Positions 54,331 to 62,930 of a DNA stretch of 64,000 nt are shown piece by piece. The notes under the pieces are model-generated. The model did not search any database and was not told the DNA's origin. It saw only the letters and a list, made by a program, of their open reading frames with translations. Origin of the DNA: BQJU01 sp964015035 (GTDB taxonomy: Bacteria > Bacteroidota > Bacteroidia > Chitinophagales > Saprospiraceae). The stretch spans positions 19,632 through 83,631 of the forward strand of contig CAXHCA010000009.1 in assembly GCA_964015035.1 (NCBI GenBank), in the 5' to 3' direction. The translations under genes were made by a program, and so were the position numbers. How positions within the stretch are numbered: the stretch's first letter is position 1; the number at the start of each line of letters is the position of its first letter.

Positions 54331-55383
54331 ATGAATCGACCCTTACTACTCTCTCTTGTATTGATGTTTTTATCCACAGGTATCTCGGCCCAAATTGGCG
54401 GTATCAATACCTATGAGTTTTTAAACCTCTCCTCTTCGGCCCGCATCTCTGGATTGGGTGGCAATCTGATCTCGGTGCGCGACGATGATGTGAATTTGGC
54501 TTACGCCAATCCGTCTTTGCTCAATGATAGCATGCACCAGCAGCTAGCGTTTAGTCATAGCTTTCACGTGGCGGGTATCAATTTCGGCTATGCAGCCTAT
54601 GGCCATCACGTGGATAAATGGAACACGACTTTCCAAGTGGGCATTCAATATGTCAATTACGGTGAATTCAATCGGACCAACGAATTGGGAGAAATAGAAG
54701 GCACTTTCAAAGCAAGCGAAAATGCGATTGTGCTGGGGGCTGCTTATCCGGTATACGACCGTCTGGCAGTGGGCGCCAATGTCAAGTTTATCACTTCCAG
54801 CTTCGAGAGCTACAACTCCACCGGCTTGGCCACCGATGTAGCAGCAATCTACTACGATACGGCTTCCAATTTTAACGCCACCATTGTTTTTAAAAATATT
54901 GGTACCCAGCTCAGCACCTACAGTGCCGATAATTTTGAACCCCTGCCTTTCGAAATTCAGGTGGGCATTTCCAAGCGCCTGCGCTATCTGCCCTTCCGGT
55001 TTTCTATTGTCTATCACCATTTTGATCGCTGGAACATCCTCTATGACGATCCAAATCAAGAGGAGGCCACGCTCACCTTTGGTGAAGCGCCAACCGAGGC
55101 CAGTGAATCGAGTATCTTTTTTGACAATCTTTTTCGCCACTTCATTTTTGGGGGAGAATTTTTGCTCGGCAAAAAAGACAATTTGCGCCTCCGCGTTGGC
55201 TACAACCACTTCATGCGCAAAGAACTTTCTCTGGAAGATTTTCGTAGTCTGGCAGGCTTTTCTTTCGGGTTTGGTATGAAAATCAACCGCTTTCGATTGG
55301 ATTATGCCAATACCACCTTTCATCTCGGGCATGCCATGCACCACCTAAGTATTGCCACAAATTTGCGAGAATTTAAGCGATGA
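54331..55383 (+). CDS. porQ: Type IX secretion system protein PorQ
   Basis: 350 residues. A signal peptide (LLSLVLMFLSTGISAQ) precedes a FadL-like/PorV-like outer-membrane barrel: IGGINTYEFLNLSSSARISGLGGNLISVRDDDVNLAYANPSLLND is the characteristic PorQ N-terminus, and alternating barrel strands run to the end (FRLDYANTTFHLGHAMHHLSIATNL). PorQ works with PorU, PorV and PorZ in the attachment complex that processes and anchors T9SS cargo at the surface, which agrees with the at least four T9SS-tailed proteins in this window. It is preceded by a MORN lipoprotein and followed by a GH92 gene 69 bp downstream. Confidence 0.88.
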   Translation: MNRPLLLSLVLMFLSTGISAQIGGINTYEFLNLSSSARISGLGGNLISVRDDDVNLAYANPSLLNDSMHQQLAFSHSFHVAGINFGYAAYGHHVDKWNTTFQVGIQYVNYGEFNRTNELGEIEGTFKASENAIVLGAAYPVYDRLAVGANVKFITSSFESYNSTGLATDVAAIYYDTASNFNATIVFKNIGTQLSTYSADNFEPLPFEIQVGISKRLRYLPFRFSIVYHHFDRWNILYDDPNQEEATLTFGEAPTEASESSIFFDNLFRHFIFGGEFLLGKKDNLRLRVGYNHFMRKELSLEDFRSLAGFSFGFGMKINRFRLDYANTTFHLGHAMHHLSIATNLREFKR

Positions 55384-55452
55384 TGCTATCTTTACACAGG
55401 AACTAGGCCGACTTTATTCATGTGATTTTGTCGGTTACAAAGCTGAAAAACT

Positions 55453-57738
55453 ATGCTCAATCGCCTGCTGCTTGTCATTGCCGTGGCTTGTTTTACCCTT
55501 GCGGGAAATGGCCAATCTACTGCTCAAAAAGACCTCGTTGATCTGGTCAATCCCTTAATGGGGACCGATTCCGATTTCTCATTGTCCAATGGCAATACAT
55601 ATCCGGCGATTGCCTTGCCTTGGGGCATGAATTTTTGGACACCACAAACCGCCAAGATGGGCGATGGTTGGGCCTACGCTTATGATGCCTACAAGATTCG
55701 CGGCTTCAAACAAACCCATCAGCCCAGCCCGTGGATCAATGATTACGCGGCATTTTCACTGATGCCAATCACCGGTAATTTGAAATTTCGCGAAACCGAA
55801 CGGGCTTCCTGGTTTTCGCATAAAGCCGAGGTGGTCAAACCCCACTACTACAGCGTTTACCTCGCCGATTACGATGTCACCACTGAAATTACACCGACCG
55901 AACGGGCCGCCCAATTCCGGTTTACCTTTCCCGAAAATGATTCCTCTTTTATCGTGTTGGATGGTTTTAATCAGGGTTCAATGGTCAAAATTTTGCCAAA
56001 GCAGCGTAAAATTATCGGCTATTGCCGCAACAACCACGGTGGCGTGCCGGAAAACTTTCACAATTTCTTCGTGGCAGAATTTGATCGCGATTTTGAGGTC
56101 AGCTATGTTTGGCACGATTCCGTGTTGGTAAAAGACCAATTGATGATGGAAGGAGACCATGTGGGCGCAGTAATCGGATTTTCTACCCAAAAAGGAGATC
56201 AAGTGCAGGTCAAGGTAGCTTCGTCCTTCATCAGCCCAGAACAAGCCGCCATTAATCTGGAGATGGAGATTGGCGCCGACAATTTTGAGCAAACCAAAGC
56301 CAAGGCCTGGCAAGCCTGGCAAAATGAGTTGAGCCGCATTCAAGTGGAAGATGATCACAGCGACAACATCAAAACCTTCTATTCCTGCCTCTACCGAGTG
56401 CTGCTGTTCCCACGCAAATTTTACGAATTGGATCGCAACGGCAATGTATTTCACTACAGCCCATACAATGGCAAAGTGCTACCCGGTTATATGTTTACCG
56501 ACAATGGTTTTTGGGATACCTTCCGTGCCGTTTTTCCATTTTTTACCTTGATGTACCCCGACCTGAATAGCAAAATCATGCAGGGGCTGGTCAATACCTA
56601 TAAAGAAAGCGGCTGGTTGCCGGAATGGGCCAGTCCTGGTCACCGCGATTGTATGATTGGCTCCAATTCTTCTTCCCTAATCGCGGATTCCTATGTGAAG
56701 GGCATTCGTGGTTATGATGCAGAAATATTGCTGGAAGCCATGCTAAAAAATGCGTCCGTCAATGATGGCCGACCGGTTAATTCAGTGGGCCGAATGGGCG
56801 TAGATTATTACAATGACCTCGGCTACGTGCCTTACAATGTAGGGATCAATGAAAATGCCGCCCGTACCCTGGAATATGCCTATGCCGACTTTGCCTTGGC
56901 TCAGATGGCCAGTGTCATGGGTAAAAAGGACGTTGCCAAGCAATTTTATCACCAATCCCAGAATTACAAAAATCTTTTTGATCCCGAAACGGGTTGGATG
57001 CGCGGTAAAAATGAGGATGGACAATTTCAAACCCCCTTCAATCCATTAAAGTGGGGCGATGCCTTCACCGAAGGGAACAGCCTGCACTACACCTGGTCTG
57101 TTTTTCACGATGTAAATGGACTGATTACCCTGATGGGAGGGAAAGCGGCTTTCGCCAAAAAACTGGACGACGTCTTTGCCATGCCACCTCATTTTGATGA
57201 TTCTTACTACGGCTTTACGATCCACGAAATTCGCGAAATGCAGATCGCCGATATGGGCAATTACGCTCATGGCAATCAGCCCATTCAGCACATGATTTAC
57301 CTTTACAATTACGCTCAGCAACCCTGGAAAGCCCAGGAAAGGGTGCGGGAAGTGATGAGCAAGCTCTACGCTCCAACGCCCGATGGCTACTGCGGCGATG
57401 AAGACAACGGACAGACCTCCGCCTGGTACGTTTTTAGCGCCATGGGTTTTTATCCCGTTTGCCCCGGTACCACTCAGTACGTTATCGGCAGTCCACTTTT
57501 TGACAAGGCAACGGTCACCTTTGAAAATGGCAAAAAGCTGACCATCACCGCCACCAATAATGACTCGAAAAATGTCTACATACAAGCCGCTACCTTGAAT
57601 GGAAAACCACACCAAAAAAACTGGATCGACCATCAGGAGCTACAAGCAGGAGGAGCGCTGCGCTTTGAGATGGGAGATAAACCTAATATAAAGTGGGCCA
57701 GTGATATTGATGCAGTGCCGTATTCTTTGTCGCGCTGA
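55453..57738 (+). CDS. GH92 family alpha-mannosidase
   Basis: 761 residues with a signal peptide (LLLVIAVACFTLAGNGQ). The GH92 signature appears as DLVNPLMGTDSDFSLSNGNTYPAIALPWGMNFWTPQT, then DNGFWDTFRAVFPFFTLMYPD, YKESGWLPEWASPGHRDCMIGSN, GNQPIQHMIYLYNYA and GYCGDEDNGQTSAWYVFSAMGFYPVCPG. These are Ca-dependent, inverting exo-alpha-mannosidases that trim host or algal glycans in the periplasm or at the cell surface. The acidic pair in GDEDNGQ and the Glu in LPEWAS are in the places expected for catalytic and metal residues. There is no SusC/SusD pair next to it, so it is not in a classical polysaccharide utilisation locus. Confidence 0.95.
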   Translation: MLNRLLLVIAVACFTLAGNGQSTAQKDLVDLVNPLMGTDSDFSLSNGNTYPAIALPWGMNFWTPQTAKMGDGWAYAYDAYKIRGFKQTHQPSPWINDYAAFSLMPITGNLKFRETERASWFSHKAEVVKPHYYSVYLADYDVTTEITPTERAAQFRFTFPENDSSFIVLDGFNQGSMVKILPKQRKIIGYCRNNHGGVPENFHNFFVAEFDRDFEVSYVWHDSVLVKDQLMMEGDHVGAVIGFSTQKGDQVQVKVASSFISPEQAAINLEMEIGADNFEQTKAKAWQAWQNELSRIQVEDDHSDNIKTFYSCLYRVLLFPRKFYELDRNGNVFHYSPYNGKVLPGYMFTDNGFWDTFRAVFPFFTLMYPDLNSKIMQGLVNTYKESGWLPEWASPGHRDCMIGSNSSSLIADSYVKGIRGYDAEILLEAMLKNASVNDGRPVNSVGRMGVDYYNDLGYVPYNVGINENAARTLEYAYADFALAQMASVMGKKDVAKQFYHQSQNYKNLFDPETGWMRGKNEDGQFQTPFNPLKWGDAFTEGNSLHYTWSVFHDVNGLITLMGGKAAFAKKLDDVFAMPPHFDDSYYGFTIHEIREMQIADMGNYAHGNQPIQHMIYLYNYAQQPWKAQERVREVMSKLYAPTPDGYCGDEDNGQTSAWYVFSAMGFYPVCPGTTQYVIGSPLFDKATVTFENGKKLTITATNNDSKNVYIQAATLNGKPHQKNWIDHQELQAGGALRFEMGDKPNIKWASDIDAVPYSLSR

Positions 57739-57776
57739 TCGCAGGGAGCATTGGGTGCCGCAAAAGGTTAAGTTGT

Positions 57777-57799
57777 TCATATTTGGAGCTTGCTCCTAC
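57777..57799. repeat. End fragment of the dispersed element, copy L
   Basis: TTCATATTTGGAGCTTGCTC matches the left end of copy D (TTCATGTTTGGAGCTTGCTC) with one change. It overlaps the stop codon of the minus-strand gene that ends at 57796, so the last codons of that gene may derive from the element. Confidence 0.65.
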
Positions 57800-58275
57800 C
57801 GCAAATCTTCCAGCTGCACGCCATAATCATACTGCAAATCCTCATGCAATTTCAGTAGTTTCTTTTCAATACTATCCACCAGGCGTTCGTACAGGTTGCG
57901 CAGCATCGTATAGCGAAAAATGGAAGGCTCCAAATCCCTTAATTTTATACAAAAGTAGATCAACAACTCCACCTCCGTCTCCTTGCTAGACGAATAGCGA
58001 ATGTATTTCCTAACCGCCCGCAACACTTTGCGTACACTTTTTTTGATGAGGTAATAACTCCGCGTATTGATTTGGGCAAATTGTTCATCAATCTCCTGCT
58101 TGACACTGCGCACATAGCTCGCCTCATCTCCCGCCTCAAAGAGCAGGTAAGTCAATAACTCCTTATTCTCCTGTTTAAACTTGGATAACCGCAAGCATAT
58201 TTCCAGCACCTCCTTCGGCGTGCGCTGTGACAATTCCTGTTTCAATTCTCTGACAGTAGCCGCTTTCATGGTCAT
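57796..58275 (-). CDS. Conserved-looking cytoplasmic helical protein, unknown function
   Basis: 159 residues (or 157 from the second Met), almost entirely helical and charged: KQELSQRTPKEVLEICLRLSKFKQENKELLTYLLFEAGDEASYVRSVKQEID, then SYYLIKKSVRKVLRAVRKYIRYS and ELLIYFCIKLRDLEP. No signal peptide or membrane segment. I do not recognise a family. Its composition is like the chromosome to its left, so it marks the last ordinary gene before the AT-rich cassette array. Its stop lies in repeat fragment L. Confidence 0.65.
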   Translation of the reverse strand: MTMKAATVRELKQELSQRTPKEVLEICLRLSKFKQENKELLTYLLFEAGDEASYVRSVKQEIDEQFAQINTRSYYLIKKSVRKVLRAVRKYIRYSSSKETEVELLIYFCIKLRDLEPSIFRYTMLRNLYERLVDSIEKKLLKLHEDLQYDYGVQLEDLR

Positions 58276-58400
58276 ATTACATGTTGGTAGAAGACAAAGT
58301 TACGGGTTTGTCAGGAATCGGGGGCACTTGGAAAAGAGGGCCGAATTTCAGATATTAGCAAGGGAAGACTCGGGTAGTATTTGAGTCCATTGAAAACAAA

Positions 58401-58452
58401 GTATATAACTTGCTATCCGCCATATTTTGGCGGTTAGCGGGATGTTGTGTGC
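58401..58452. repeat. attC-like hairpin site J1
   Basis: Order: GTATATAAC (58401-58409), 2-3 bases, GCTATCCGCC (58412-58421), loop, GGCGGTTAGC (58429-58438; 9 of 10 pair), GGGAT, then GTTGTGTGC (58444-58452). The inferred crossover is between G58444 and T58445. It is the left boundary of the array; no GTTATATAC partner for its left box is found upstream. Confidence 0.7.
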
Positions 58453-58468
58453 TATTAAAAAAAATAAA

Positions 58469-58831
58469 ATGAAAAAAATTCTGACAATCTTAATAATCCT
58501 TTGTGGATTAACAAATCTCAAAGCACAGACGTGTGATGAAGTCATGCAATCTGTCAAATCTGAAAGTTATGGAACGACTTATCATAGCTATAGTAGTGAC
58601 GCAATATCAAAAGTTACTTTTTATGACATCATGATTGACTATCAATACTACTACTTTGCAATTGTTTGTTTTAAAGGAGAATATTATGGTTGCTCTGAAT
58701 ACATCTATCAAGTTAGTTCAAATACAAAAATGTACTATTCGATGAATTATTTGAGTAGTGCAGGAAAAGCATTTTGGAAGTATATCCAACCTTACAACGA
58801 GAATTTAGGATGTGCACCTGATTTTGATTGA
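58469..58831 (+). CDS. Small secreted protein, cassette 1 gene 1 (KTSC-like)
   Basis: 120 residues from the ATG at 58469, 24 bases inside the cassette; an in-frame start at 58427 would lie in hairpin J1 and is rejected. MKKILTILIILCGLTNLKAQ is a signal peptide. The mature part (SDAISKVTFYDIMIDYQYYYFAIVCFKGEYYGCSEYIYQVSSNTKMYYSMNYLSSAGKAFWKYIQP) follows the pattern of the short KTSC domain (a Y-D strand, an F-x-G-x-x-Y turn and a late S-x-G-K-x-F), but the match is by eye only. Function unknown. It shares the cassette with the next gene 19 bp downstream. Confidence 0.65.
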   Translation: MKKILTILIILCGLTNLKAQTCDEVMQSVKSESYGTTYHSYSSDAISKVTFYDIMIDYQYYYFAIVCFKGEYYGCSEYIYQVSSNTKMYYSMNYLSSAGKAFWKYIQPYNENLGCAPDFD

Positions 58832-58850
58832 TTAAATAAAACAATAAAAA

Positions 58851-59447
58851 ATGTCTAAGAAATTACGAAAAGAACCTATAAATATTGCGCCAGATATAGT
58901 TGGTTGGTTAGATGAAAATTACGAACCTCACGTAATTGATAACAGAAGTGGTAGATATTTAGACCCGAGAAATATAAGTCACAAAATTGATATATACGAA
59001 AGACAAGTTAAAGATTGGTTTTTAAATCCAGCAATAAACTTGTCTAAGTACAAAAACAAGAATAAAGGATTTATTGTCTTGATGATTTGTCTCTCATATT
59101 TAGAAGGAATTGAGCAATATAGACAAGGGCAAAATAGTAATGGAAGTAGCCGAAGATTTTTCATATCAGCTATGGAAAGGCTTTATCCAAATATATTCAC
59201 CGAAAATCAGTTAGGGGATTTTTATGCACAAGCAAGATGTGGATTATTTCATAATGGAATGGTCAGAGGAAAAATTATTATTAATAATGGATTTCAAAGG
59301 AGCGTTGAATTTATTGGAGGTGATATAAAAGTAAGCCCTTCTAAATTTTTGAAAGATATAGCAGAAGATTTCGAGAATTATCTCCATGAGCTTCGAACAA
59401 ATGAACAATCGAGAAATACTTTTGACGGAATGTATTCAAATATTTAA
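58851..59447 (+). CDS. Hypothetical protein with HEPN-like R-x4-H motif, cassette 1 gene 2
   Basis: 198 residues, cytoplasmic and helical. GDFYAQARCGLFHNGMVRGKIII contains R129-C-G-L-F-H134, an R-x4-H arrangement at the end of a helix, like the catalytic motif of HEPN RNases found in toxin-antitoxin, CRISPR-associated and abortive-infection proteins. Preceding residues (FIVLMICLSYLEGIEQYRQG ... RRFFISAMERLYP) look like the HEPN helical bundle. No antitoxin is evident; the upstream gene encodes a secreted protein, so a classical toxin-antitoxin pair is unlikely. It could be a stand-alone defence effector, but this rests on one motif. The stop is 14 bp before site J2. Confidence 0.6.
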   Translation: MSKKLRKEPINIAPDIVGWLDENYEPHVIDNRSGRYLDPRNISHKIDIYERQVKDWFLNPAINLSKYKNKNKGFIVLMICLSYLEGIEQYRQGQNSNGSSRRFFISAMERLYPNIFTENQLGDFYAQARCGLFHNGMVRGKIIINNGFQRSVEFIGGDIKVSPSKFLKDIAEDFENYLHELRTNEQSRNTFDGMYSNI

Positions 59448-59461
59448 GATAAAAAAAAACA

Positions 59462-59533
59462 GCACACAACATTGCATAGCCGTCCATAGTCAGCAAAAGC
59501 TGACTACGGCGGCTATGCGAGACCGTTATCGGC
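59462..59533. repeat. attC-like hairpin site J2
   Basis: GCACACAAC (59462-59470), ATT, GCATAGCCG (59474-59482), inner stem TAGTCAGC (59487-59494)/GCTGACTA (59499-59506) with an AAAA loop, CGGCTATGC (59510-59518), GAGACC, GTTATCGGC (59525-59533). GCACACAAC is the exact reverse complement of the GTTGTGTGC that opens cassette 1. Confidence 0.82.
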
Positions 59534-59564
59534 AATTAAAAACAAGAACTCAGAATTAAAATAT

Positions 59565-61241
59565 ATGCAAACTGGAAAATCAACAGTAAAATCAATTTTT
59601 GATGGAACAAGAATATTTAATATTCCTATTTACCAAAGAGCTTATTCTTGGAGAGAATCAAATTTAAATGACTATTTAACTGACATTATTAATCAACAAC
59701 CCAATAGACCATACTTTTATGGTACATTTTTGTTTCATAATAATGGAGAAAGAGGGGATTTTAAAATCATAGACATTGTGGACGGGCAACAACGTTTAAC
59801 TACGTTTTTGCTTTTTATGAGTGAATTACTAAAAACACTTAATGAAAAGAAATCCGATAAAATTTCTAAAAGAACAGAACGTATCTTTATAAAAGATGAC
59901 GATGTTTTTAAATTAGAATTATCAAATGAAGATAATTCATTTTTACACGACTATATATTTTCAGAAAAACAGTTAGGAAAAGAAAAAGTCGCAACTCCTT
60001 CACAACGCTTACTTCTTGAGGCAAAGATTTTTTTTAAAACAAAATTAGGAGATTTTAGTCTTGAGCTTTTAGAAAAGATATATACAACTATAACAGAGGC
60101 TGATGTATTATTATATGTAGTTGATGAAATTAGTGAAGCAACTCAAATATTTGCACTTTTAAATGATAGAGGTAGACCTTTAACTGATTTGGAAGCAATT
60201 AAAAGTTTTTTGATGTACAATATTGGACTGACATCAAAAAATCCAAACCAACTAATTGGTAATATTCAAGAGAATTTTTCTAAAATATACCGTTTAATCG
60301 AAAAACATAATTTAGTAGAAGAGGACATTTTAAGATATCATACTGTAGCATTTGAACATACATCAAAAACAAACAGCAAGGCTTATATTAAAGATAAAAT
60401 CTCAAAACTCGTCAATAAGAATGAATTAGAGAAAGCAAAAGATTCTATAATGAGTTATTGCTTGCGTCTTAAAGAAACATTTGAGATATACGTAGAGATT
60501 CAGGAGAACATAGAGAATATAAATGGACTTGAAGAATTTTTTATGATTGGAAAAGTAGCTCCTTTTTATCCTCTATTGATTAACGCTAAAAAGGAACATC
60601 CTAATCGATTTGAAGAACTTATATCATACCTTAATAAATTTGTATTTAGAGCAACTTTAATGAGACTTAGAAGTAGTGGAGAAAGTTATATAAATACTCG
60701 TTTGAGAAATAAAGAAGATGCCATTGGTATAGTTGATGAATTTACCAGATATAATTGGTGGAATATAAATAATCGTGTAAAAGCCTCTTTAGATTATAAA
60801 AATTACTATGATTGGCTGAGCAAAAATACTGTTCGATATGTTTTATTTACTTATGAGAATAAACTACGTGAGGCGAAAGGATACCCTAAACTTACAATAA
60901 AAGAGTATTTTAAAACAACTCCTAATGGTGCACGATTTTTAAATATAGAACACATTACAGCTAAGAAGACTAAGGGAATTACCTTCGATGACGATTTTAA
61001 GGAAAACTATGTGAATAATATTGGTAATCTTGTTATTGATTACATCGTTCCAAATATTAGGAAAGGGAATAAAGACACAGATGTAAAAATGCAAGAATAT
61101 AAACAGGCTCCGTTAATCTCACAAAATATGATTGATGAAGCCAACTGTGATTGGGCTAATATTGAAGAAGTAAAATTGTTTATTGATAATAGAGAAAAAG
61201 TGATAAAGGAGTTTATTATGAGAACATTTGAGATAGAATAA
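59565..61241 (+). CDS. GmrSD-type (DUF262/DUF1524) restriction-like protein, cassette 2
   Basis: 558 residues. The N-terminal DUF262 domain has FNIPIYQRAYSWRESNLNDYL and the nucleotide-binding IVDGQQRLTTF at about residues 68-78; LNDRGRPLTDLEAIKSFL at about 200 belongs to the same fold. The C-terminal DUF1524 HNH-type nuclease domain is seen as FLNIEHITAKK at about 463 (the E-H-I catalytic part) and NNIGNLVIDY at about 485 (the Asn). This architecture is that of GmrS-GmrD fusions, type IV enzymes that cut modified phage DNA using NTP. A role in phage defence is therefore likely but not proven. It is the only gene of its cassette, starting 39 bp after the crossover. Confidence 0.88.
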   Translation: MQTGKSTVKSIFDGTRIFNIPIYQRAYSWRESNLNDYLTDIINQQPNRPYFYGTFLFHNNGERGDFKIIDIVDGQQRLTTFLLFMSELLKTLNEKKSDKISKRTERIFIKDDDVFKLELSNEDNSFLHDYIFSEKQLGKEKVATPSQRLLLEAKIFFKTKLGDFSLELLEKIYTTITEADVLLYVVDEISEATQIFALLNDRGRPLTDLEAIKSFLMYNIGLTSKNPNQLIGNIQENFSKIYRLIEKHNLVEEDILRYHTVAFEHTSKTNSKAYIKDKISKLVNKNELEKAKDSIMSYCLRLKETFEIYVEIQENIENINGLEEFFMIGKVAPFYPLLINAKKEHPNRFEELISYLNKFVFRATLMRLRSSGESYINTRLRNKEDAIGIVDEFTRYNWWNINNRVKASLDYKNYYDWLSKNTVRYVLFTYENKLREAKGYPKLTIKEYFKTTPNGARFLNIEHITAKKTKGITFDDDFKENYVNNIGNLVIDYIVPNIRKGNKDTDVKMQEYKQAPLISQNMIDEANCDWANIEEVKLFIDNREKVIKEFIMRTFEIE

Positions 61242-61243
61242 AA

Positions 61244-61379
61244 GCCGATAACATTTTGTATAAGTAATGCCGAGTTAAGTGCGTAATTTGAGCCTTTGTT
61301 CTCGTATCAAAGTTCATCTCGGTTCGACAGGAAAGAGCTTCGAAATTCGGCACTACTCATACAATTTACCGTTCTGCTC
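61244..61379. repeat. attC-like hairpin site J3 (long form)
   Basis: GCCGATAAC (61244-61252), ATT, TTGTATAAGTAATGCCGA (61256-61273), a 73-base variable loop, TCGGCACTACTCATACAA (61347-61364; 16 of 18 pair), TTTACC, GTTCTGCTC (61371-61379). GCCGATAAC is the exact reverse complement of the GTTATCGGC that opens cassette 2. Confidence 0.82.
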
Positions 61380-61481
61380 CATGTTCTTGAAAAGCATTGA
61401 AAATAATTCTTTACATTTGTCAAATACCGATCAACCCTAAAATGACTCTACCCCTTAGAATTAATAGTAAAATTTAATAAA

Positions 61482-62336
61482 ATGAGATTTAATAATTTTA
61501 AAGATAGAGCAATAGAATTATTACTTGATCCAAAAATTACTGGTGCTGGCCTTGCAATATTGATATTATACAAAGTTGTATTTAAAGTTGACTCTGCGTT
61601 ATTGATAATTGGAATCTGTGTACTTGGAATTCTTACTTATATGACAGGAGTTGCTGTAATGAATCAGAAAAGAGAGATTGATGGTTATATAGATGGTGAA
61701 AGCGAAATTAATAGGATAATAGATGAAATAAGTGAGCAAAAACCTTATCTAGAGCAAATGTCAAGTATTGATCTTAAAAATAGCAAAAGAATTAATAGTG
61801 GTAAAGTTGTTTTTATGCTAGCTGATGGGAAGCATACGATAATCCCTTCAATTCTTGCAATTTTGACTGGATTAGTGTTTTTGGTATGGTCATCTTGGTG
61901 GCCTTTAATATTGTCATCTGGTGAAAGTAAGAGAATTAGTTATGCTTTTTTTGTAGGGATTATTACTGCGATATTTATATATGTAATATCTGAAAAGTTC
62001 ATAAACAATATACTTTTGCGAAATAAAGTGTTGATCGATGAAGTGTTTTTGACACAAAATCATTTATTCAAGTCTTCAACTTATAAATGGAGTGATTTTA
62101 ATAAAATCAATGCGCGTAGACAGTTCTTAATTAGTCAGGTGAATAGTGTTACTGAATTTGCTGAGTTTAGAGTCGTGCTTGAATTTATTGGACATCAAGA
62201 TCAAATAAGAGCGAACGAAAAAAATCATTTCTCTCTTATTTTTAAAGTAAATGAAGGGCTAATGCTGATAAATGAGATCGGCTATTTGGCAAATAAACAT
62301 AATTTTACCTTCACTAATGAAATTTCTAATCAGTGA
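61482..62336 (+). CDS. Membrane protein of unknown function, cassette 3 gene 1
   Basis: 284 residues, AT-rich codons. Two pairs of membrane helices (about residues 20-60 and 125-175) separate a short cytoplasmic loop from a C-terminal soluble region of about 100 residues (STYKWSDFNKINARRQFLISQ ... LIFKVNEGLMLINEIGYLANKHNF). No family recognised. It starts 110 bp after the crossover, leaving room for a cassette-borne promoter; TACATTTG at 61412-61419 is a possible -7 box but lacks a well-placed TTTG upstream. It is followed on the same strand by two more genes in the same cassette. Confidence 0.65.
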   Translation: MRFNNFKDRAIELLLDPKITGAGLAILILYKVVFKVDSALLIIGICVLGILTYMTGVAVMNQKREIDGYIDGESEINRIIDEISEQKPYLEQMSSIDLKNSKRINSGKVVFMLADGKHTIIPSILAILTGLVFLVWSSWWPLILSSGESKRISYAFFVGIITAIFIYVISEKFINNILLRNKVLIDEVFLTQNHLFKSSTYKWSDFNKINARRQFLISQVNSVTEFAEFRVVLEFIGHQDQIRANEKNHFSLIFKVNEGLMLINEIGYLANKHNFTFTNEISNQ

Positions 62337-62421
62337 ATTTTTACAAGGCAAATGGTAATGAATTTGTATAATTCAAAACTGGTTTGGACATAAGCGACAT
62401 TAATCATTTAAATGAGAAATC

Positions 62422-62919
62422 ATGGATAAAGAAAACAAAAGATCGGTAAAAGTAATTTGGAAGGGTACTCCTTCTCATTGGGAATATTTCATGAAGTATT
62501 CGATTGTCGGATTATTGGCATTAGTTGCCTTAATTGTTAGTGCAATGGATTTCGTAATTATTGGAATACCAGCGCTTCTAATTATTGGACTCTATGGATT
62601 GTATCTCTATTATGACATTAAACTCACAAGGTATACATTGACCGAAGAAGCTATTTTGCGAAAGAGAGGAGTTTTCAATCGGACAACGGATGAATTAATG
62701 TTATATAGAATCCAAGATATATCATTGGAAGAACCGTTTTTTTTGCGTTTGGTGAAATTGTCAAATTTAAAGATTTACTCTCTAGATGCTTCCGACCCAA
62801 TATTTCATCTTACATCTCTAAAAGAAGGTGAAAAGATAAGAAAAGCGGTTCGTGTACTCTCTGAAAAACAAAGAACTAAAATGGGAGTAAGACCAGTAGA
62901 TATTGTTCGTAACAACTAA
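62422..62919 (+). CDS. bPH_2 (YdbS-like) membrane protein, cassette 3 gene 2
   Basis: 165 residues. Two membrane helices in a hairpin (about 25-45 and 48-68) are followed by a bacterial pleckstrin-homology-like domain: LTRYTLTEEAILRKRGVFNRTTDELMLYRIQDISLEEPFFLRLVKLSNLKIYSLDASDP, a very clear match to the pattern of YdbS/YdbT-type proteins. Their role in envelope homeostasis is poorly defined. It lies 85 bp after the previous membrane-protein gene and 11 bp before the acidic-protein gene, so all three probably share one transcript. Whether it acts with the acidic partner is an open question. Confidence 0.82.
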   Translation: MDKENKRSVKVIWKGTPSHWEYFMKYSIVGLLALVALIVSAMDFVIIGIPALLIIGLYGLYLYYDIKLTRYTLTEEAILRKRGVFNRTTDELMLYRIQDISLEEPFFLRLVKLSNLKIYSLDASDPIFHLTSLKEGEKIRKAVRVLSEKQRTKMGVRPVDIVRNN

Positions 62920-62930
62920 ATATTAAGAAT

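Noticed and set aside
3692..57799. Dispersed repeats as a CRISPR array or as attC sites
   Set aside because: Copies are kilobases apart without spacers, and both ends of a copy pair with each other inside one element, unlike J1-J4.
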